Assembly (NCBI GenBank): GCA_014843695.1
Contig: CM026393.1
Location: 12,097,061-12,161,060 of the forward strand
Direction: 5' to 3'
DNA from: Archivesica marissinica
Lineage: Eukaryota > Mollusca > Bivalvia > Venerida > Vesicomyidae
DNA: 64,000 bases
Below the pieces are notes generated by a model, which ran no database searches, had not been told where the DNA came from, and saw only the letters and a program-made list of their open reading frames with translations. Shown piece after piece: positions 22,367 through 35,104 of the stretch; the first letter of the stretch is position 1; the number at the start of each line of letters is the position of its first letter. The translations under genes and the position numbers were made by a program.

Positions 22367-24007
22367 CCAGACATGATTTTTGTTCATATTAGCACTGTGT
22401 AACGATGGATTGGAGCTGCAATCCATGGATTACTCGTCCATTGAACCATGGATCCTCTCTTTAGCGTGGCCATTGTTGAAAGGTTAAATATAGCACGCCT
22501 TTGTGAAAGGAAAAGACTGGCTGTTACAAGGAGGCAAAGGTGTTAATTGAAGTAGTAATTGATTTCATGGGATCAGTGATCTGGTTCGAGAGTTCCAGTC
22601 ATCCATGTTCGAATCATCGAAGGTAGAACAATATGCATTATATAGAGATTATTGCCAGGACCAGACGACATGTTCGAGCAAACAGAGTTGTTTTAGTTAA
22701 CCGAGTTCGAGACAACGCTTGAACACCTTTAGGATCAATGTTATTCAATCAGGCATTTTTGAAGACTAATCAATAATAATATATACATAGCATACGTGTT
22801 TATTTATTATGTTATTTCCACATTGTTAATAAATCCGATATCACTGCACAGGTAGTCACCATTCAGCTCCAATACCTATGCCGTTAATATTATATAATAA
22901 TATTTTCTAGGACACCTTGTCAGCTGGTGGCCTAGATAATATTCTTGAAAGATATATCCATTAAACCCAGTAATTGTCTATTATTTCATGTACTTTTGAG
23001 AAGAAAAAAATGAACGTATCACTCCATGATCCGATATCTGACGACATCTAATAATGATTTACTTAGATTTGCATTTTATCCGAACTCATGCATAGTCGGA
23101 TACTTACACACTTTTATTAAATTATCTTATTATGTTCTATAAAAACACAGAATGTCACTCACCAAATGTTGTTTGTGTCAGTAAAGCATTAACATACAAA
23201 TGCTTCTATTGTGTTATTCCAATTGAAATAAATTACATAGCAGTTAAAATGACATTTTCTATAGGAGATTCTGTCCAAAAAAATGGAATTTGTTTACACC
23301 GCGACATCAGGTCATAGTGCAAATGTCTACCCCTTGATATGTATGGAACATTATCGTACACTGTCATTCTGTTGTGATGGAGAATACAACCCAAGACCTG
23401 AGTAGATTCTCAATTTTCCTCAAGCGACTGACGACTTTATCACATATCTCATTCAAAGATGTAACCCAGGTGAGAAAAACTGCAGCCAGTCCGGGACTCG
23501 AACCCGGGACCTCTCGCTTACTATATAACTATAATACACGGTTTGGACACCGTCTTGACCCAGATTCGTATAACCAGGTAAACAAACATTAAAACCATTC
23601 ATTATAAAATCACCGGTTTAGCGTATTTTGGCAATATACTACCTTCGACATACTCTGTTTACTTTGGTAGGTTGTTTTGTAACTGTATTCTATCCGTATT
23701 TATATAACTACTGATAACAGAAGTGAGTATTAGAGAGTAAACACGAATTCACGTACTAGTTTCGTCTAAAAAACCGTTTCGTCTAACGATGAGTTCGGGT
23801 AGTAACTTATTCATCCACATATACTGGGTACTCCCAGCACACACTACTGAGTATGACAGGGTGGCGCTAGTCGGGGAACGTTAATAAACATCTCATTTGA
23901 GACACAGAATGTTGAAAATAACCACGTACTAAGGTCAAAAACAGTCCCGAGTGGTACAGTGGCCAGCCGCTCAGCAAAAATGGTAAAGGCTGGGGCTGGA
24001 CTGTACA
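22367..24007. other. Non-coding sequence with a tRNA-like fragment
   Basis: Presumed intronic to the MSP130-like gene. At 23480-23570 is a minus-strand tRNA-like segment (cgaacccgggacc), and near 23945-23985 a plus-strand tRNA-like stretch (agtggtacagtggccagc). The short open frames here have no recognised product. Confidence 0.4.
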
Positions 24008-24273
24008 TAGTATCTTATACTAATCTATCTATATATCATATCATATCAATCATATCTTATCTTATCTATTTATCATATCTTATCCTATATATCATATCAT
24101 ATCTTATCTTATCTATTTATCATATCTTATCCTATCTATCATATCTTATCCTATCTATCATATCTATCATATCTTATCTATCATATCATATCTATATATC
24201 TATCTATCCTTATATATCCTTATCTACCCACCTTTATCTACCTACCTTTATCTGTCTACCTACCTTTATTTAT
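24008..24273. repeat. (TATC)-rich microsatellite
   Basis: Imperfect tatc/ttatc tracts. It immediately follows the 3' end of the LINE that lies at higher coordinates on the minus strand, so it is likely the expanded simple tail of that element. Confidence 0.8.
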
Positions 24274-25800
24274 CTTCCTTTAATATCGAACCCCTTGCGG
24301 GAATGTAGACATGTTGCGCGTCAAAAACTGCAAAGAAGTTAAAAGTATGATTAGTTAAAAGCATAATTTAAGAAAGTAATGAAAATAAGTTGTGGTAAAA
24401 GTTTAAAAGCAGCTGCGCAGAACAACTAGGGACTGGCATCGTCAATATGGCAAACTGTCGTATTGAATTGCTCTGTGGTAGGGAGATGGAAAATGTCAGG
24501 AGGGAGATGGTTCCAATGGTAGATTGTTCGTGGACAAAAGGAAAACTTGTAGTAGTCTGTAGTTGCTGTAATTAACCTATAGCTTATGGAATGGCAATGG
24601 CGAGCAGGACGGGAGAGGGGAACTAGGTAATTTTCAATGGGAATAGCAACACGATCATTATGAATTTTATACAGAAGGGATAACCTATTGTCAATATGCC
24701 GTTGATCTAGTCTGCATAGACTTAGGGAATGTAGCATGTCTGTAAAACTATAGATAGAAGTCAGCCTTTATCCAACAGGCTGCTCTTCGCTGGACACCTT
24801 CATATGGTCTATCAATGTTTGGGTATGGGGCAACCAGATCTCGGAGCTATATTCAAGCTGGGGTCTCACTAGTGTCTGGTAAGCCATGGACTTAAGGGGT
24901 TCGGATTTGACCTGGAGGTTTCTACGTAGGAATCCTAATGTTTGGTTTGCTTTCTTAGTTGACCTTTTTATATGAGTGTCCCACGACAGGTTATTTGAGA
25001 TATCCACGCCAAGGTATTTGGCTGAGGTGACCGACTCAGGTGGAGTTCATATTGACTGGGAATAGGATGTTTCCTTCTGGTGACGTGGATAACTAGACAT
25101 TTGGAGGGGTTAAATGCCATGTCCCACTCCAACTCTTCTAATCTCTTAAGATCGTTTTGGAGTGTGACCGATTCATTTGCAGATGATAGATAGACTGCAG
25201 TATCATCTGCAAAGATACAGACTTTGGAACTGATGTTTTGTGGGAGGTCGTTTATATAGGCTAAGAAAAGCAGGGGTCCAAGTACGGATCACTGTGGGAC
25301 TCCAGAGGAATGGCATCTGAACTAATACTATTAAGGACAACTGACTGGAGTCTATTATCTAGAAAACTCTTAATCCACCTTAATGTTTGACCTCTGACTC
25401 CATAGTCATGCATTTTAGTAGTACTTTCTCGTGATTGACCTTATCGAAATTCTTACTGAAGTCTAATAGGATGAGATCTACCTGATGCTTATTGTAGACA
25501 GAGGTAACCAAGTCATTGATTAGCATACTAATTGGGTCACGCATGGCCGTTTTTCTCTAAAACCATGCTGCAAATGGTACAGAATACTGTGGTTAGTGAA
25601 GTGTTTTACTATCGAGGAGTAACTACGTACTAATAACTAAGTATATGTTCTAGAACCTTGCATAGTCAGTGAGATAGGCCTGTAGTTGGCGGGGTGTGAC
25701 AGGTCCCCTTTTTGTAAATGGGAGCAACATTTGCTGACTTCCATTGGGCCGGCAGTGATCCTTCGTTGAGGGAGGCCATTCCAATGTCATGCGTTAATAT
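24274..25800 (-). mobile_element. Degenerate non-LTR retrotransposon (CR1/jockey type), 5'-truncated
   Basis: Minus-strand reading gives, in order and across several frames, reverse-transcriptase landmarks: ANVAPIYKKGDL and ANYRPIS (about 25670-25750), motif A LLDFSKNFDKVNH (25430-25480), VPQ-stop-SVLGPLLF (25260-25305), the catalytic FADDTAVYL (about 25190-25220), then thumb and C-terminal sequence (TLGFLRRNLQV, VRPQLEYSSEIW; 24840-24950) and a tail region (PRTIYHWNHLPPD, about 24490-24530). The conserved Gly after VPQ is a TGA stop (25289-25291), and frames shift repeatedly, so it is inactive. No endonuclease domain or RNase H is seen. The 3' end (24274-24312) has a gcgggg-type hairpin followed by a simple repeat. 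Confidence 0.88.
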
Positions 25801-25877
25801 AGTTAATATGGTGCGTGTGACCTAAATGTTACTAATGCATTCAATTACTTATGTACATTGTATGTTTTATTGATGCC

Positions 25878-26058
25878 AAGCACCTTGTGGCGACCTTGAC
25901 ATGTCTTTTGGACATGCTTAGCAGACGTAAGTCACTAGCCAGTACTGAGATGCCTCACTCAATGACACTATATGTGCCCCAAACTAGTATCAAACCCGGG
26001 ACCCTTTGAATCCAAATAAGACACTCTACCACTGTACCACTGGACAATGGACGACACA
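25878..26058 (-). mobile_element. SINE family E, diverged
   Basis: Minus strand: head cagtggtacagtggtagagt with B-box gggtttgatac, then atgtagtgtcattgag-type sequence and a part related to the central segment of family C (agccagtactg). Confidence 0.7.
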
Positions 26059-27024
26059 CTAAGTACTTCTCTGAACTATATAACCCATATACATTCGTAG
26101 GAACAGATATTGCGTCTAACTACTGGTAAATTTCAAGATTATGTGACACTTGGGTGTGTCATTCCTATACGAGTAATGCATATTTACGTTTGTTTACCTG
26201 TTAGTCTCGTTTTGGCGAAAGTAGGTCAAAACGGTGCGCACTATATAATAAGCCAAACCGTGTTTCCGTGTATTATAGAGTGGCGGAACCTATGCTCGGC
26301 ATATTCCTATGCTCGGCGTATTTTTTCCATTTACATCCGTATTTAAAATATTTAAATAGTTTTAACCAATTTTCGCTGACAGAAGTGGAGCATGGTTCAA
26401 TAACATTCCGTTGTGCGTACCGGTAGCCTAATGCAACTGTCATATGACTGGTTAGTAGCAGACAACTTGTTGGGAAATTTTTTCCCACCGAAATGTGCGG
26501 TTTATGAGCATTTCAGGTGGCTATCCGGATTGGGGGGAAAATGTACAAATAACCAGAAAAAAAGTTTCTTATGAGTTGTAATATTGTTAGTTATTGATGT
26601 TACTAAGTCAAAATAATATATTCAACATTTACCCATGCATAAATAACAAAAATCATGTATGCCGTGCATAGGTGCCATACACAGGTGCCGTTGCGATAGC
26701 TGTATTTAGGCGCATGGTCACGTAATGAAGCTAACATTTTCAACAACAATTTTATGAAAGTTGTGTTCACGACTTAAGAAAATAATAATATACGGCAAGT
26801 GCATTTAACTTTTTTTTATAGGCCATGATATGTAGGATTTACGCCGAGCTTGTTGGGTTCCACCACTCTAATATATGTATTGCATTAAATATGATAACAT
26901 ATGTATAGCAAACAATACATAAACATAAACAACGTACAATGGAAAGGCATGGATACATTTTCAGAAGAGCATAGATGGTTGTGGAGTATAAAATTGTTTA
27001 TTTCTTGTTGAACTTGTATGTATG
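26059..27024. other. Non-coding sequence
   Basis: No domain or splice-supported exon recognised. A short duplicated word (ctatgctcggc) is present at 26290-26315. Confidence 0.4.
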
Positions 27025-27222
27025 TTCCATTAATGTTTAACCCCGTGCGGGGACCTAAACATGTTTTCCTGGGCAGCGCCGACCTAAGTGGTTAACCAGT
27101 ACTAAGCAATGTGTGTGAGGTGCCTTGCTCAATGGCACTCTACATACGCGGCCTGACCGAGTATCGAACCCGTGACCTTTCGATTCCAAATCCGACGCTC
27201 TACCACTGGACCACGGACGCCA
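27025..27222 (-). mobile_element. SINE family E, full length
   Basis: Minus strand: head gtggcgtccgtggtccagtg, B-box gggttcgatac, middle gcaaggcacctcacacac, ggttaaccactt-type segment, and 3' tail tgtttaggtccccgcacggg then ttaaacattaatgg. The 3' tail matches the 3' end of the LINE at 24.3 kb. Confidence 0.85.
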
Positions 27223-27559
27223 CACTTGCGTAATTTAAAATTTTGGATATGTTTTGAAAAGTTTTCCTCTTAGTCTCTGTAAGTAAGGTAATAAACTGTT
27301 GTTCGGTAGGCCAAGTGTAATAGTAGCGTTTCAGATATTTGTTTCTTAAATCTCTAAATGTAGGGCGAATAAGACAGGGCGATTGCTCTATCGACTGAGT
27401 TAATCGGGTTGTCTACATATCACCTCACATATTGGGTTAATATACACACCGTCATGGGTGGTAAGGGCGCAGGGACATATCTATGTAATCTGCTGCATAT
27501 GGAGGCGAAGTGAAGTTCAACAACTGCGAGCTAGACCCCTTGACAACGGCTCTACCGTT

Positions 27560-28770
27560 TGGTGATAGGGGAAATGTATACGCTCGAGTGCTTGTTGTCA
27601 TCTAGTAGTCTCGTCGTTGTGGTATTCTGGTCAAAGGTGTCGAATCTCACTGGTGCTAAAATATTGTCTAGTTCAGTCTTAAAATGTAGCCCATGCTTAG
27701 CACATGCTATTTATTCTGGTAGCTCATTCCAATTATTAATTAATCGGCATGTCAAGACGTTTAGTCTAACAATTTTGTTAGCACGAGGTTTGTGGAGCTT
27801 CAGACAATGTCCATTTCCTTGGCTGTTATACAGACTTCAAATAACTGAACACAGTCTATATAGCCATAATAACCTACATGTAGATATATCTATAACATCA
27901 ATATGATCAGGGTTTATTTGGTTTCTATCTCTAGATAGGTTCCTGATATGTTGTATAGTCATATATATAGAGTTGCATACAATCTCCTCTTTTCGCCTGT
28001 ATTTCAGTGTTGTGAGGTTTTAAACGTTCTGCCAGTCTTTCCACATAAAAAGCCTGTTTAGCTCTGGGACCAATCGTGTTGCTCTTCTTTGTACATGTTC
28101 AACAACCCGCTTATTCTTCTTTAGTGTTGGAAACGAGATAATGTTGCCATAGTCAAATCGGATTCGAGTGTTGCATGGTTGAAGAATCCGGACCATGTTC
28201 ATATATGAACAATTGTAAACGTCTGATTAAACATAATTATACTGGTAGCTTTGTTTACTGGTCTGCTCATATGGAGGCTAAAGTTCAGTGTAGATGTAAA
28301 ATGGATACCCTAATTCTTTTCCTCGTCCTTAGTTTTTAATTCAATATATTTATCATCATTGTCATACATTTCATATTTAAATTCAAAGTTAACATTTCCA
28401 ATATACAACACTTTACTCCAGCAGCAAAGTGAAGTCATCCTGTAACTTAATCTGATTTGAACGTGAACGTATAACTTGATAAATGTTGGTGTTCTTCAAC
28501 AAGTTTTCAAGCTCCATGGATAAGATTTAGGCACATCTTTGATGAATAAAATTGGACCCTTTATCAATTCATGTGTAATTTCATATTCAACACATCTCCA
28601 GTTCGATGCATTACTGTTTAATACAACCCTTTCATTTCTATTTTTGAGAAAATCTTCCTATCCATTGTAGTAGTCTACCCTTACTACAATGCATGTTCAG
28701 TTTGAGCAAATGTCGCTGATGTGGCACCGTATCGCAGGCCTTTGCAAAGTCAAGGTACATCGAGTATGCT
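27560..28770 (-). mobile_element. Second degenerate non-LTR retrotransposon (CR1-like)
   Basis: Minus-strand landmarks: motif A YLDFAKACDTVPHQRHLLKL (28700-28765), a QDDFTLLLE-type segment (about 28420-28450), then FDYGNI and HVQRRATRLVPEL (28045-28170), and C-terminal NNWNELP (about 27720-27745). The FADD core is lost to a deletion and many stops interrupt the frame. It differs from the 24-25 kb element at motif A (DFAKACDTVPHQR against DFSKNFDKVNH), so it belongs to another lineage. Confidence 0.82.
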
Positions 28771-29644
28771 ATGTATACATGTATGGAAAATAAACGGGGT
28801 TTCCCGAAAAGGTCTCAATACAGAAACAAATCGAGTATGTCTGATAATTTAAACCCAGAGCACAAGTCCAGTCGTCTAGTAAGTATGTACCTCCAGAATA
28901 GTACTTCTATGATTTCTGAAACTGAACTGATGTTCAGAAAGTTAACATATATGTTCTAGGTCTAGTTTAGATGTGTGGAATAGTTTCATTACCAAGTTAG
29001 AGTAAAACATTGATTTGTGTAGTGTACAGTTAATTAGAGCTCTATTATTTGTCTACTGTCATTTATCCAAATTCAATGTACATGTACATGTTCACACAAG
29101 TTCGAGGCTCTACTGAATAGTGTAGTTTGGTCTGCAAATGACTACACTACTAAAGGTAAATCTATATAGCTAAAGCACAGTCTTGAATATCAGTGTAGAA
29201 CCGCACATTTTCTAAATAATAACATCAGATATCTCAGATAGATCACTTTACATCTAGATATCTCAGATAGATCACTTTACACAGTCAGTGCACTTTTGGA
29301 AGAAACATAATTATTTTTGTTTTCTCTACATGTATACGTTTTGCACACAGTCTTACAACAAGCTGCAATCTATGTATTCATAATGGTTCAAATATCAAAC
29401 GTACTTAATATGCTACCTTGAACATCTCTCGCATTAGAGAAGCCATATACAAAAGATATGTAGCCACATAACATGCCAGTGCTCCAAGTAGCTATATACT
29501 ACAAAAATCAATGTTTTAAACTTTTCAATGCTACTAGTCTGTACGTGTGTGCATGTTCGTGAATAGGACAACACTTGAAAACGATCGCATGCATATAATT
29601 ATTATATAGTCATGTGGGTAAAAAATGTTTAAACTTTAAAAATT
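28771..29644. other. Non-coding sequence
   Basis: May hold further decayed LINE sequence near 28771-28960, but no motif is readable. A short tandem duplication (atctcagatagatcacttta) occurs at 29230-29282. Confidence 0.4.
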
Positions 29645-29840
29645 TAAACTTTATTTATTTTACAACGATTGCGAAGTAAGTTATAGTAACTTATATTAAT
29701 CACTCTCGTTGGCGCGGATGAAAGCGTATTTGTGGTCATTCGTGTGGGAGGAAACCGGAGTACTCGGATTAAATCCACCTGTCCGATCTGGCGACCATCG
29801 TACCATCTCATGCACATGCTTCCCGGTCCGATGTGGGGTA
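29645..29840 (-). mobile_element. SINE family D, head-truncated
   Basis: Tail and body as at 22121-22366. The tRNA-like head is missing beyond cttcccggtcc. Confidence 0.82.
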
Positions 29841-30171
29841 GTTATAGCGTATCTAAATAATATTAATTAACACTACATGTCAACGAGGAAAACCAATAAA
29901 AGGTTGGTGTCAAAATCAATTACTGAACTAGACATTATAGGAGGAATATGACATCCCTGCGAGGGATTTGACATATAAGAAAGATAGACTGAAGACAACA
30001 ATGATTATTTCTTGTAGATAACAGGTTTGCAGATGGGCGCGCGGCTGTTACGCGTTCTGTAAGCAGAATAAAAATGGCAGCAATTATTTCGATTCGATTG
30101 CAGCAGAGGATTTTTCAATTGAGATTATTGATCATAAACTATTTCCAACGATTTCTTTCTTTCAATTGGCA

Positions 30172-30246
30172 TGCATTTTATGTGTTTATACTGTACCATA
30201 ATAGTGTAGCATTTTATGTGTTTATACTGTACCATAATAGTGTACC
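30172..30246. repeat. 36-bp tandem duplication
   Basis: gcattttatgtgtttatact followed by gtaccataatagtgta occurs twice. Confidence 0.85.
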
Positions 30247-30629
30247 TTTTCTGCTACAAACGGAGCCAAAGCCATACATAATTAGCAGTATAAATTATAA
30301 CCTCGTTTTTATTTCCTTGCGTTAGTGAATCTCTGTTGATTCGAAATGACATAGATTCATTTAATCTAGTTCCATAGGACACCCTGTACCTTTATGTAGA
30401 TGGTAGCCATTTCCGGCAAACCAAACTTCCGGTAAACGATATTATTCTTTAGATCAATATCGACACTCTTCTCAACTCGAATAACTGTAGAGCTATGCGA
30501 ATGGGCCCGGCCCGTTCGCTTAGAACTTGCTATTAAATATAGAACGAATGTTGCCTATTATTTTATCTCCCCCTTAATGTTTAATGTTTTTGCCTTTGCC
30601 TATCTGTCTGTCTGTTTTACCATGCCCAT
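30247..30629. other. Non-coding sequence
   Basis: No feature recognised. Confidence 0.4.
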
Positions 30630-31225
30630 GCTTCATCACCATAACCCATTAAGTATTGAATTGTGTGGCAAGAAGCATCAGTATGATGTCTAGTTGTTGA
30701 TATTGGAACCCGTTCTTGTTGGTATGTCCGCGCTTCATCTCCAAAATCCATTGTTGGATTTTCACAAAACTTGACAGCAAACATTGATGTGATGTCTAGT
30801 TGTGTAGGCTATATTGTAACCCCGTCCCGATTGGATGATTTTATGTGGATTTACGGACATTTGGATAGTAGTATTTTACGACACACAGCTAAACCGCGCT
30901 TCATAACCAATGCCTCTAGTTAGATTTTCATCCAACTTGACAGGACTCATCGGTATTGTACCTAGCTTTGCATATTCTAACAGCGTTCCGACCGGATAAC
31001 TTGTTTTGGCGGAGTTACGGTCATTTGAACATATTTATTTAAACACTGTTTGTCTGTGCTTAATCTCCAAAACTCAGTTTTGCTTTTTCAACAAGATTGG
31101 CATTAAACATCTCGTTGTGTATATTATACTCATGTTCTGGTTGGATGATGTCTTGGAGGATTTACGGCCGTTTGAACATTTTCACAACACAAAGCGTGCC
31201 ATTTCTTCATCTTCAAAACTTCCAT
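30630..31225 (+). repeat. Bivalve-type dispersed repeat, diverged tandem monomers
   Basis: Three or four diverged ~190-bp monomers share caaaacttgaca-type and gcgcttcat-type segments and a ggcggagttacggtcatttg motif. Similar 'gagttatggcc' repeats are widespread in bivalve genomes (from memory). Confidence 0.5.
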
Positions 31226-31844
31226 AAATTATAAATATACATCATTGTTATGACATTTAATTATGCAATAACTTCATATGTATGTATTGCACATCCATTC
31301 TTTTATTAATCCACTGTTCAAAATAGCAGTGAGTAGGGGGAGTCATACCATTTTCTTTCTAGAACAATGTCTAGTTATAACGTTTTATTTAAACAGTCAT
31401 ATTTTAATCAGTGTATATATTACAGTATATGTACAATATACAATATACTTGAAATGGATTCGAAAACAAGCTAATAGCTTATGTACATTCCTCTCTAGGA
31501 TGATGCTATACTTTATAATACGGTAATTAAAAACATATATTAATAGTTGTCTTCAAATTCACCAGTTGACATATGTAATGTATTTCCGTATTAATCTTAT
31601 TAGGCAACCATAGGCATATGTTGGATTCTTCTTTGATTTTCAACGATTACTTCTCGATGCCATAGTGTTTGCAGCTTAATAGAACCTGGCTCAGCTGACA
31701 CTGGACATTGTTTGTTCCAGGCTGACTCGGATGAAGCACAGTCATGATGTGTATTGTCATTAGACACGGACCGGGTCAGATGATACACATCGTTACTACC
31801 TATTGTTTCGGACCAATTCGGACCAAACACAAACATTATATCTA
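31226..31844. other. Non-coding sequence
   Basis: No recognised exon or element before the 42-bp array. Confidence 0.4.
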
Positions 31845-33510
31845 TTGTTTTGATCGAGTCAGACAAAATACAACCATACTATCTACTGTTTCCGACCTAT
31901 GCAGACAAAGCACAACCATACTATCTACTGTTTCCGACCTATGCAGACAAAGCAAAGCCATACTGTCTACTGTTTCCGACCTAGGCAGACAAAGCACAAC
32001 CATACTGTCTACTGTTTCCAACCTAGGCAGACAAAGCACAACCATACCATCTACTGTTTCCAACCTAGGCAGACAAAGCACAACCATACTGTCTACTGCT
32101 TCCGACCTAGGCAGACAAAGCACAACCATACTGTCTACTGTTTCCAACCTAGGCAGACAAAGCACAACCATACCATCTACTGTTTCCAACCTAGGCAGAC
32201 AAAGCACAACCATACTGTCTACTGCTTCCGACCTAGGCAGACAAAGCACAACCATACTGTCTACTGTTTCCAACCTAGGCAGACAAAGCACAACCATACC
32301 ATCTACTGTTTCCAACCTAGGCAGACACAGCACAACCATACTATTTACTGTTTCCGACCTAGTCAGATAAAACACAACCATACTATCTACTGTTTCCAAC
32401 CTAGGCAGACCAAACACAACCATACTATTTACTGTTTCCAACCTAGGCAGACAAAGCACAACCATACTATTTACTGTTTCCGACCTAGTCAGATAAAACA
32501 CAACCATACTATCTACTGTTTCCGACCTAGGCAGACAAAGCACAACCACACTGTCTACTGTTTCCGACCTAGGCAGACAAAACACAACCATACTGTCTAC
32601 TGTTTCCGACATAGGAAGACAAAACACAACCATACTATCTACTGATTCCGACCTAGGCAGACAAAACACAACCATACTATCTACTGTTTCCGACCAAGTC
32701 AGATAAAACACAACCATACTTATCTATCTACTGTTTCCGACCAAGTCAGATAACACACAACCATACTATCTACTATTTCCGACCTAGACAGACAAAGCAC
32801 AACCATACCATCTACTGTTTCCGACCAAGTCAGATAAAACACAACCATACTATCTACTGTGTTAGACCTAGGCAGACAAAACACAACCATACTGTCTACT
32901 GTTTCCGACCAAGTCAGATAAATCAAAACCATACTATCTGCTATTACGGACCGAGTCAGATAACACACAACGATACTATCTACTGTTTCCGACCAAGTCA
33001 GATAAAACACAACCATACTTATCTATCTACTGTTTCCGACCAAGTCAGATAACACACAACCATACTATCTACTATTTCCGACCTAGACAGACAATGCACA
33101 ACCATACCATCTACTGTTTCCGACCTAGGCAGACAAAACACAACCATACCATCTACTGTTTCCGATCAAGTCAGATAAAATAAACTTAGTCTATCTACTG
33201 TTTTCGACCTAGGCAGACACAGCACAACCATCCTGTTTACTGTTTACGACCAAGTCAGATAACACACAACTATACTATCTGCTATTATGGACCGAGTCAG
33301 ATAACACACAACCATACTATCTTCTGTTTCCGACCTAGGCAGATAAAACACAACCATACTATCTGTTATTACTGACCGAATCAGATATAACACTACACTA
33401 TTACTAACTATACTGTACACTGTTGCACTATGTCTAGTCAGGTAGAATACAACTATACTGAGTGTCTACTGTGTCCGACCGTATCAGATAAAACACAACC
33501 ATACTGTTTA
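31845..33510. repeat. 42-bp minisatellite, block 1
   Basis: About 40 copies of a unit containing gcacaaccatactgtctact and ttccgacctaggcaga. Two monomer types (ctaggcagac and caagtcagat) are mixed, and copies decay toward 33.5 kb. The period is a multiple of 3, so both strands contain open frames. Confidence 0.92.
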
Positions 33511-34005
33511 CTATTCCAAGTCGATACATGGCACTGTAAATTTATTCCAAAATTAATGTAGATCCAACAACGAAATAGCATGACGTGAATGACTTCACAT
33601 AACTGATGGATACACATGCGTTTTTCAATCATTTGTGTTGCACTGAATCACCATGTCGTCAAGAACGAATCACCATATCGTCATGAGCGTTACAGCCACA
33701 GAAGGACACCCAAATATAACACCCATACACCTGAAAATAGTACAGATAGGCTGTACAACCGTGCGTATGAATCTAGTTAGAGATACATCCGATTTGTAGA
33801 GTCTGTTTCAAAAGGCGTACGTGTATATATAGTTATATACTCATTCATTTGTAATGATAAACTATTGATTGCTAATCAATTTAGTCAGTGGTGACCATGC
33901 AATAGTTAATACCATGCAATAATTTGGAACCGTTTTAATATTAGTTCTGAAACACAAGCTAATTGAAGGCTATATAAAGAAATGGACATCTTCACATACT
34001 GTAAA
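33511..34005. other. Intronic sequence with a weak exon candidate
   Basis: On the minus strand 33694-33730 (37 bases) is bounded by ctattttcag and gtaacg and would bring the reading phase from the exon at 34759 to the one at 21937. The encoded 12 residues are hydrophobic and undiagnostic. Offered only as a candidate. Confidence 0.2.
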
Positions 34006-34218
34006 TAATAAAATTAACAGTCTTTCAGAAGGGACTTTAAACCGATGTCTTCTGTCGGTGCTGTACACCGTGCACATAAAATAACCAGAGGGGATTCTGG
34101 AAAGGGTATCTGTTTGAATCATTGCACTATTCTCCAAAAATCTAAAATGACTAATCTCTTCAGGAGGCGTCGCTCATATGGGCAACCGGTAGCAACGATA
34201 AATAAACGTAAAACAAAC
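34006..34218 (+). mobile_element. SINE family B, head-truncated
   Basis: Begins at aaaattaacagtctttcag and keeps accgtgcacataaaa, cattgcactattctcc and the 3' hairpin ggcgtcgctcatatgggca...gataaataaacgt. Confidence 0.88.
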
Positions 34219-34758
34219 AAATACTATACATTTGAAATGCTATACGTTAGCAGTGAACGAATGTGAATCGAACTTCGCACTCAACTCATATCATACCTGC
34301 TATATCGAGATAGCGTGTCGCTGATACATGTACTAACAAGTAAGCTAAAACCAAACGGAATAGAATCAAGTGGAATAATTGGGTTAATTAGGGAGAGGGC
34401 CAATCACTAATGTTGTTAGTACTTGTGGCCCAACCCATTTGCTAAATTTCTATTTGTACAACGATTGTGATTGTTATATACATGTATATAGAGCAATAAA
34501 CTATTATCCACAAAAAAGTGGAATAATACAATTATAGATACATATCTATCTCATTTATATAGTTAACCTTTGGTTGTGTGTTAGCCTGGGTTTCAGGCTG
34601 TCGATTTTTAACTTCCAGCCAAATGACATGTTCAGAAACTCAATACGGCCCCATTAATAGTCTCGGTGTTAAAACATATTTATTTGACTGACCAGGCACA
34701 TATATATCGACGCCTGTTCCCAGGCTAGTTGAGTGTTTGCTATTCATAAACTACATAC
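34219..34758. other. Non-coding (intronic) sequence with dispersed repeat
   Basis: 34380-34480 (cactaatgttg, gtggcccaacccatttgct) matches segments near 48705-48760 and 50540-50590, an unnamed dispersed repeat. The remainder has no feature. Confidence 0.45.
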
Positions 34759-34809
34759 CCTTTGATAGATTAAATAGGGCTACACCATTTGACCCGTCCT
34801 TTGGTAAAG
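34759..34809 (-). CDS. Probable small MSP130-like exon
   Basis: A 51-base segment with a strong acceptor (tgtctattgcag) and donor (gg|gtatgt). Joined in phase after the exon at 35290-35399 it continues the frame as TLPKDGSNGVALFNLSK without a stop. It lies about 480 bp downstream of that exon on the same strand. The residues are not diagnostic of MSP130, whose C-terminal linkers vary. Support is splice-site quality, phase and position only. Confidence 0.42.
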
Positions 34810-35048
34810 CTGCAATAGACAAAGCATGGTATTACATGTATGTACGTACGTGAGTATTTGTAATGGATGGGCGCTCTCGAAACAACACATCTTACTAAAT
34901 AGTAACATTCATAGAATAGCCGGCGTGTGTTATTTGTTTGCATCTGGGAATTGTTTGTTGTGTAGTGTGTGATCTACTGTACAAATGACCATTACATAGT
35001 TTGATATGACGTTTACGAAACGCTATGCGTTGGCCTCTTAACCTGTGT

Positions 35049-35104
35049 ATGTGCGTTTATTTATCGTCGCTACCGGTTGCCCATATGAGCGATGTCTCCT
35101 GAAC
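35049..35104 (-). mobile_element. SINE family B, 3' fragment
   Basis: Only the 3' hairpin region remains (cgtcgctaccggttgcccat). Confidence 0.8.

Noticed and set aside
31842..32717. Minus-strand frame of 291 codons with an ETVDSMVVLCLPRS repeat
   Set aside because: Product of the 42-bp satellite. The same unit is open on the plus strand too, and real exons nearby are in other positions.
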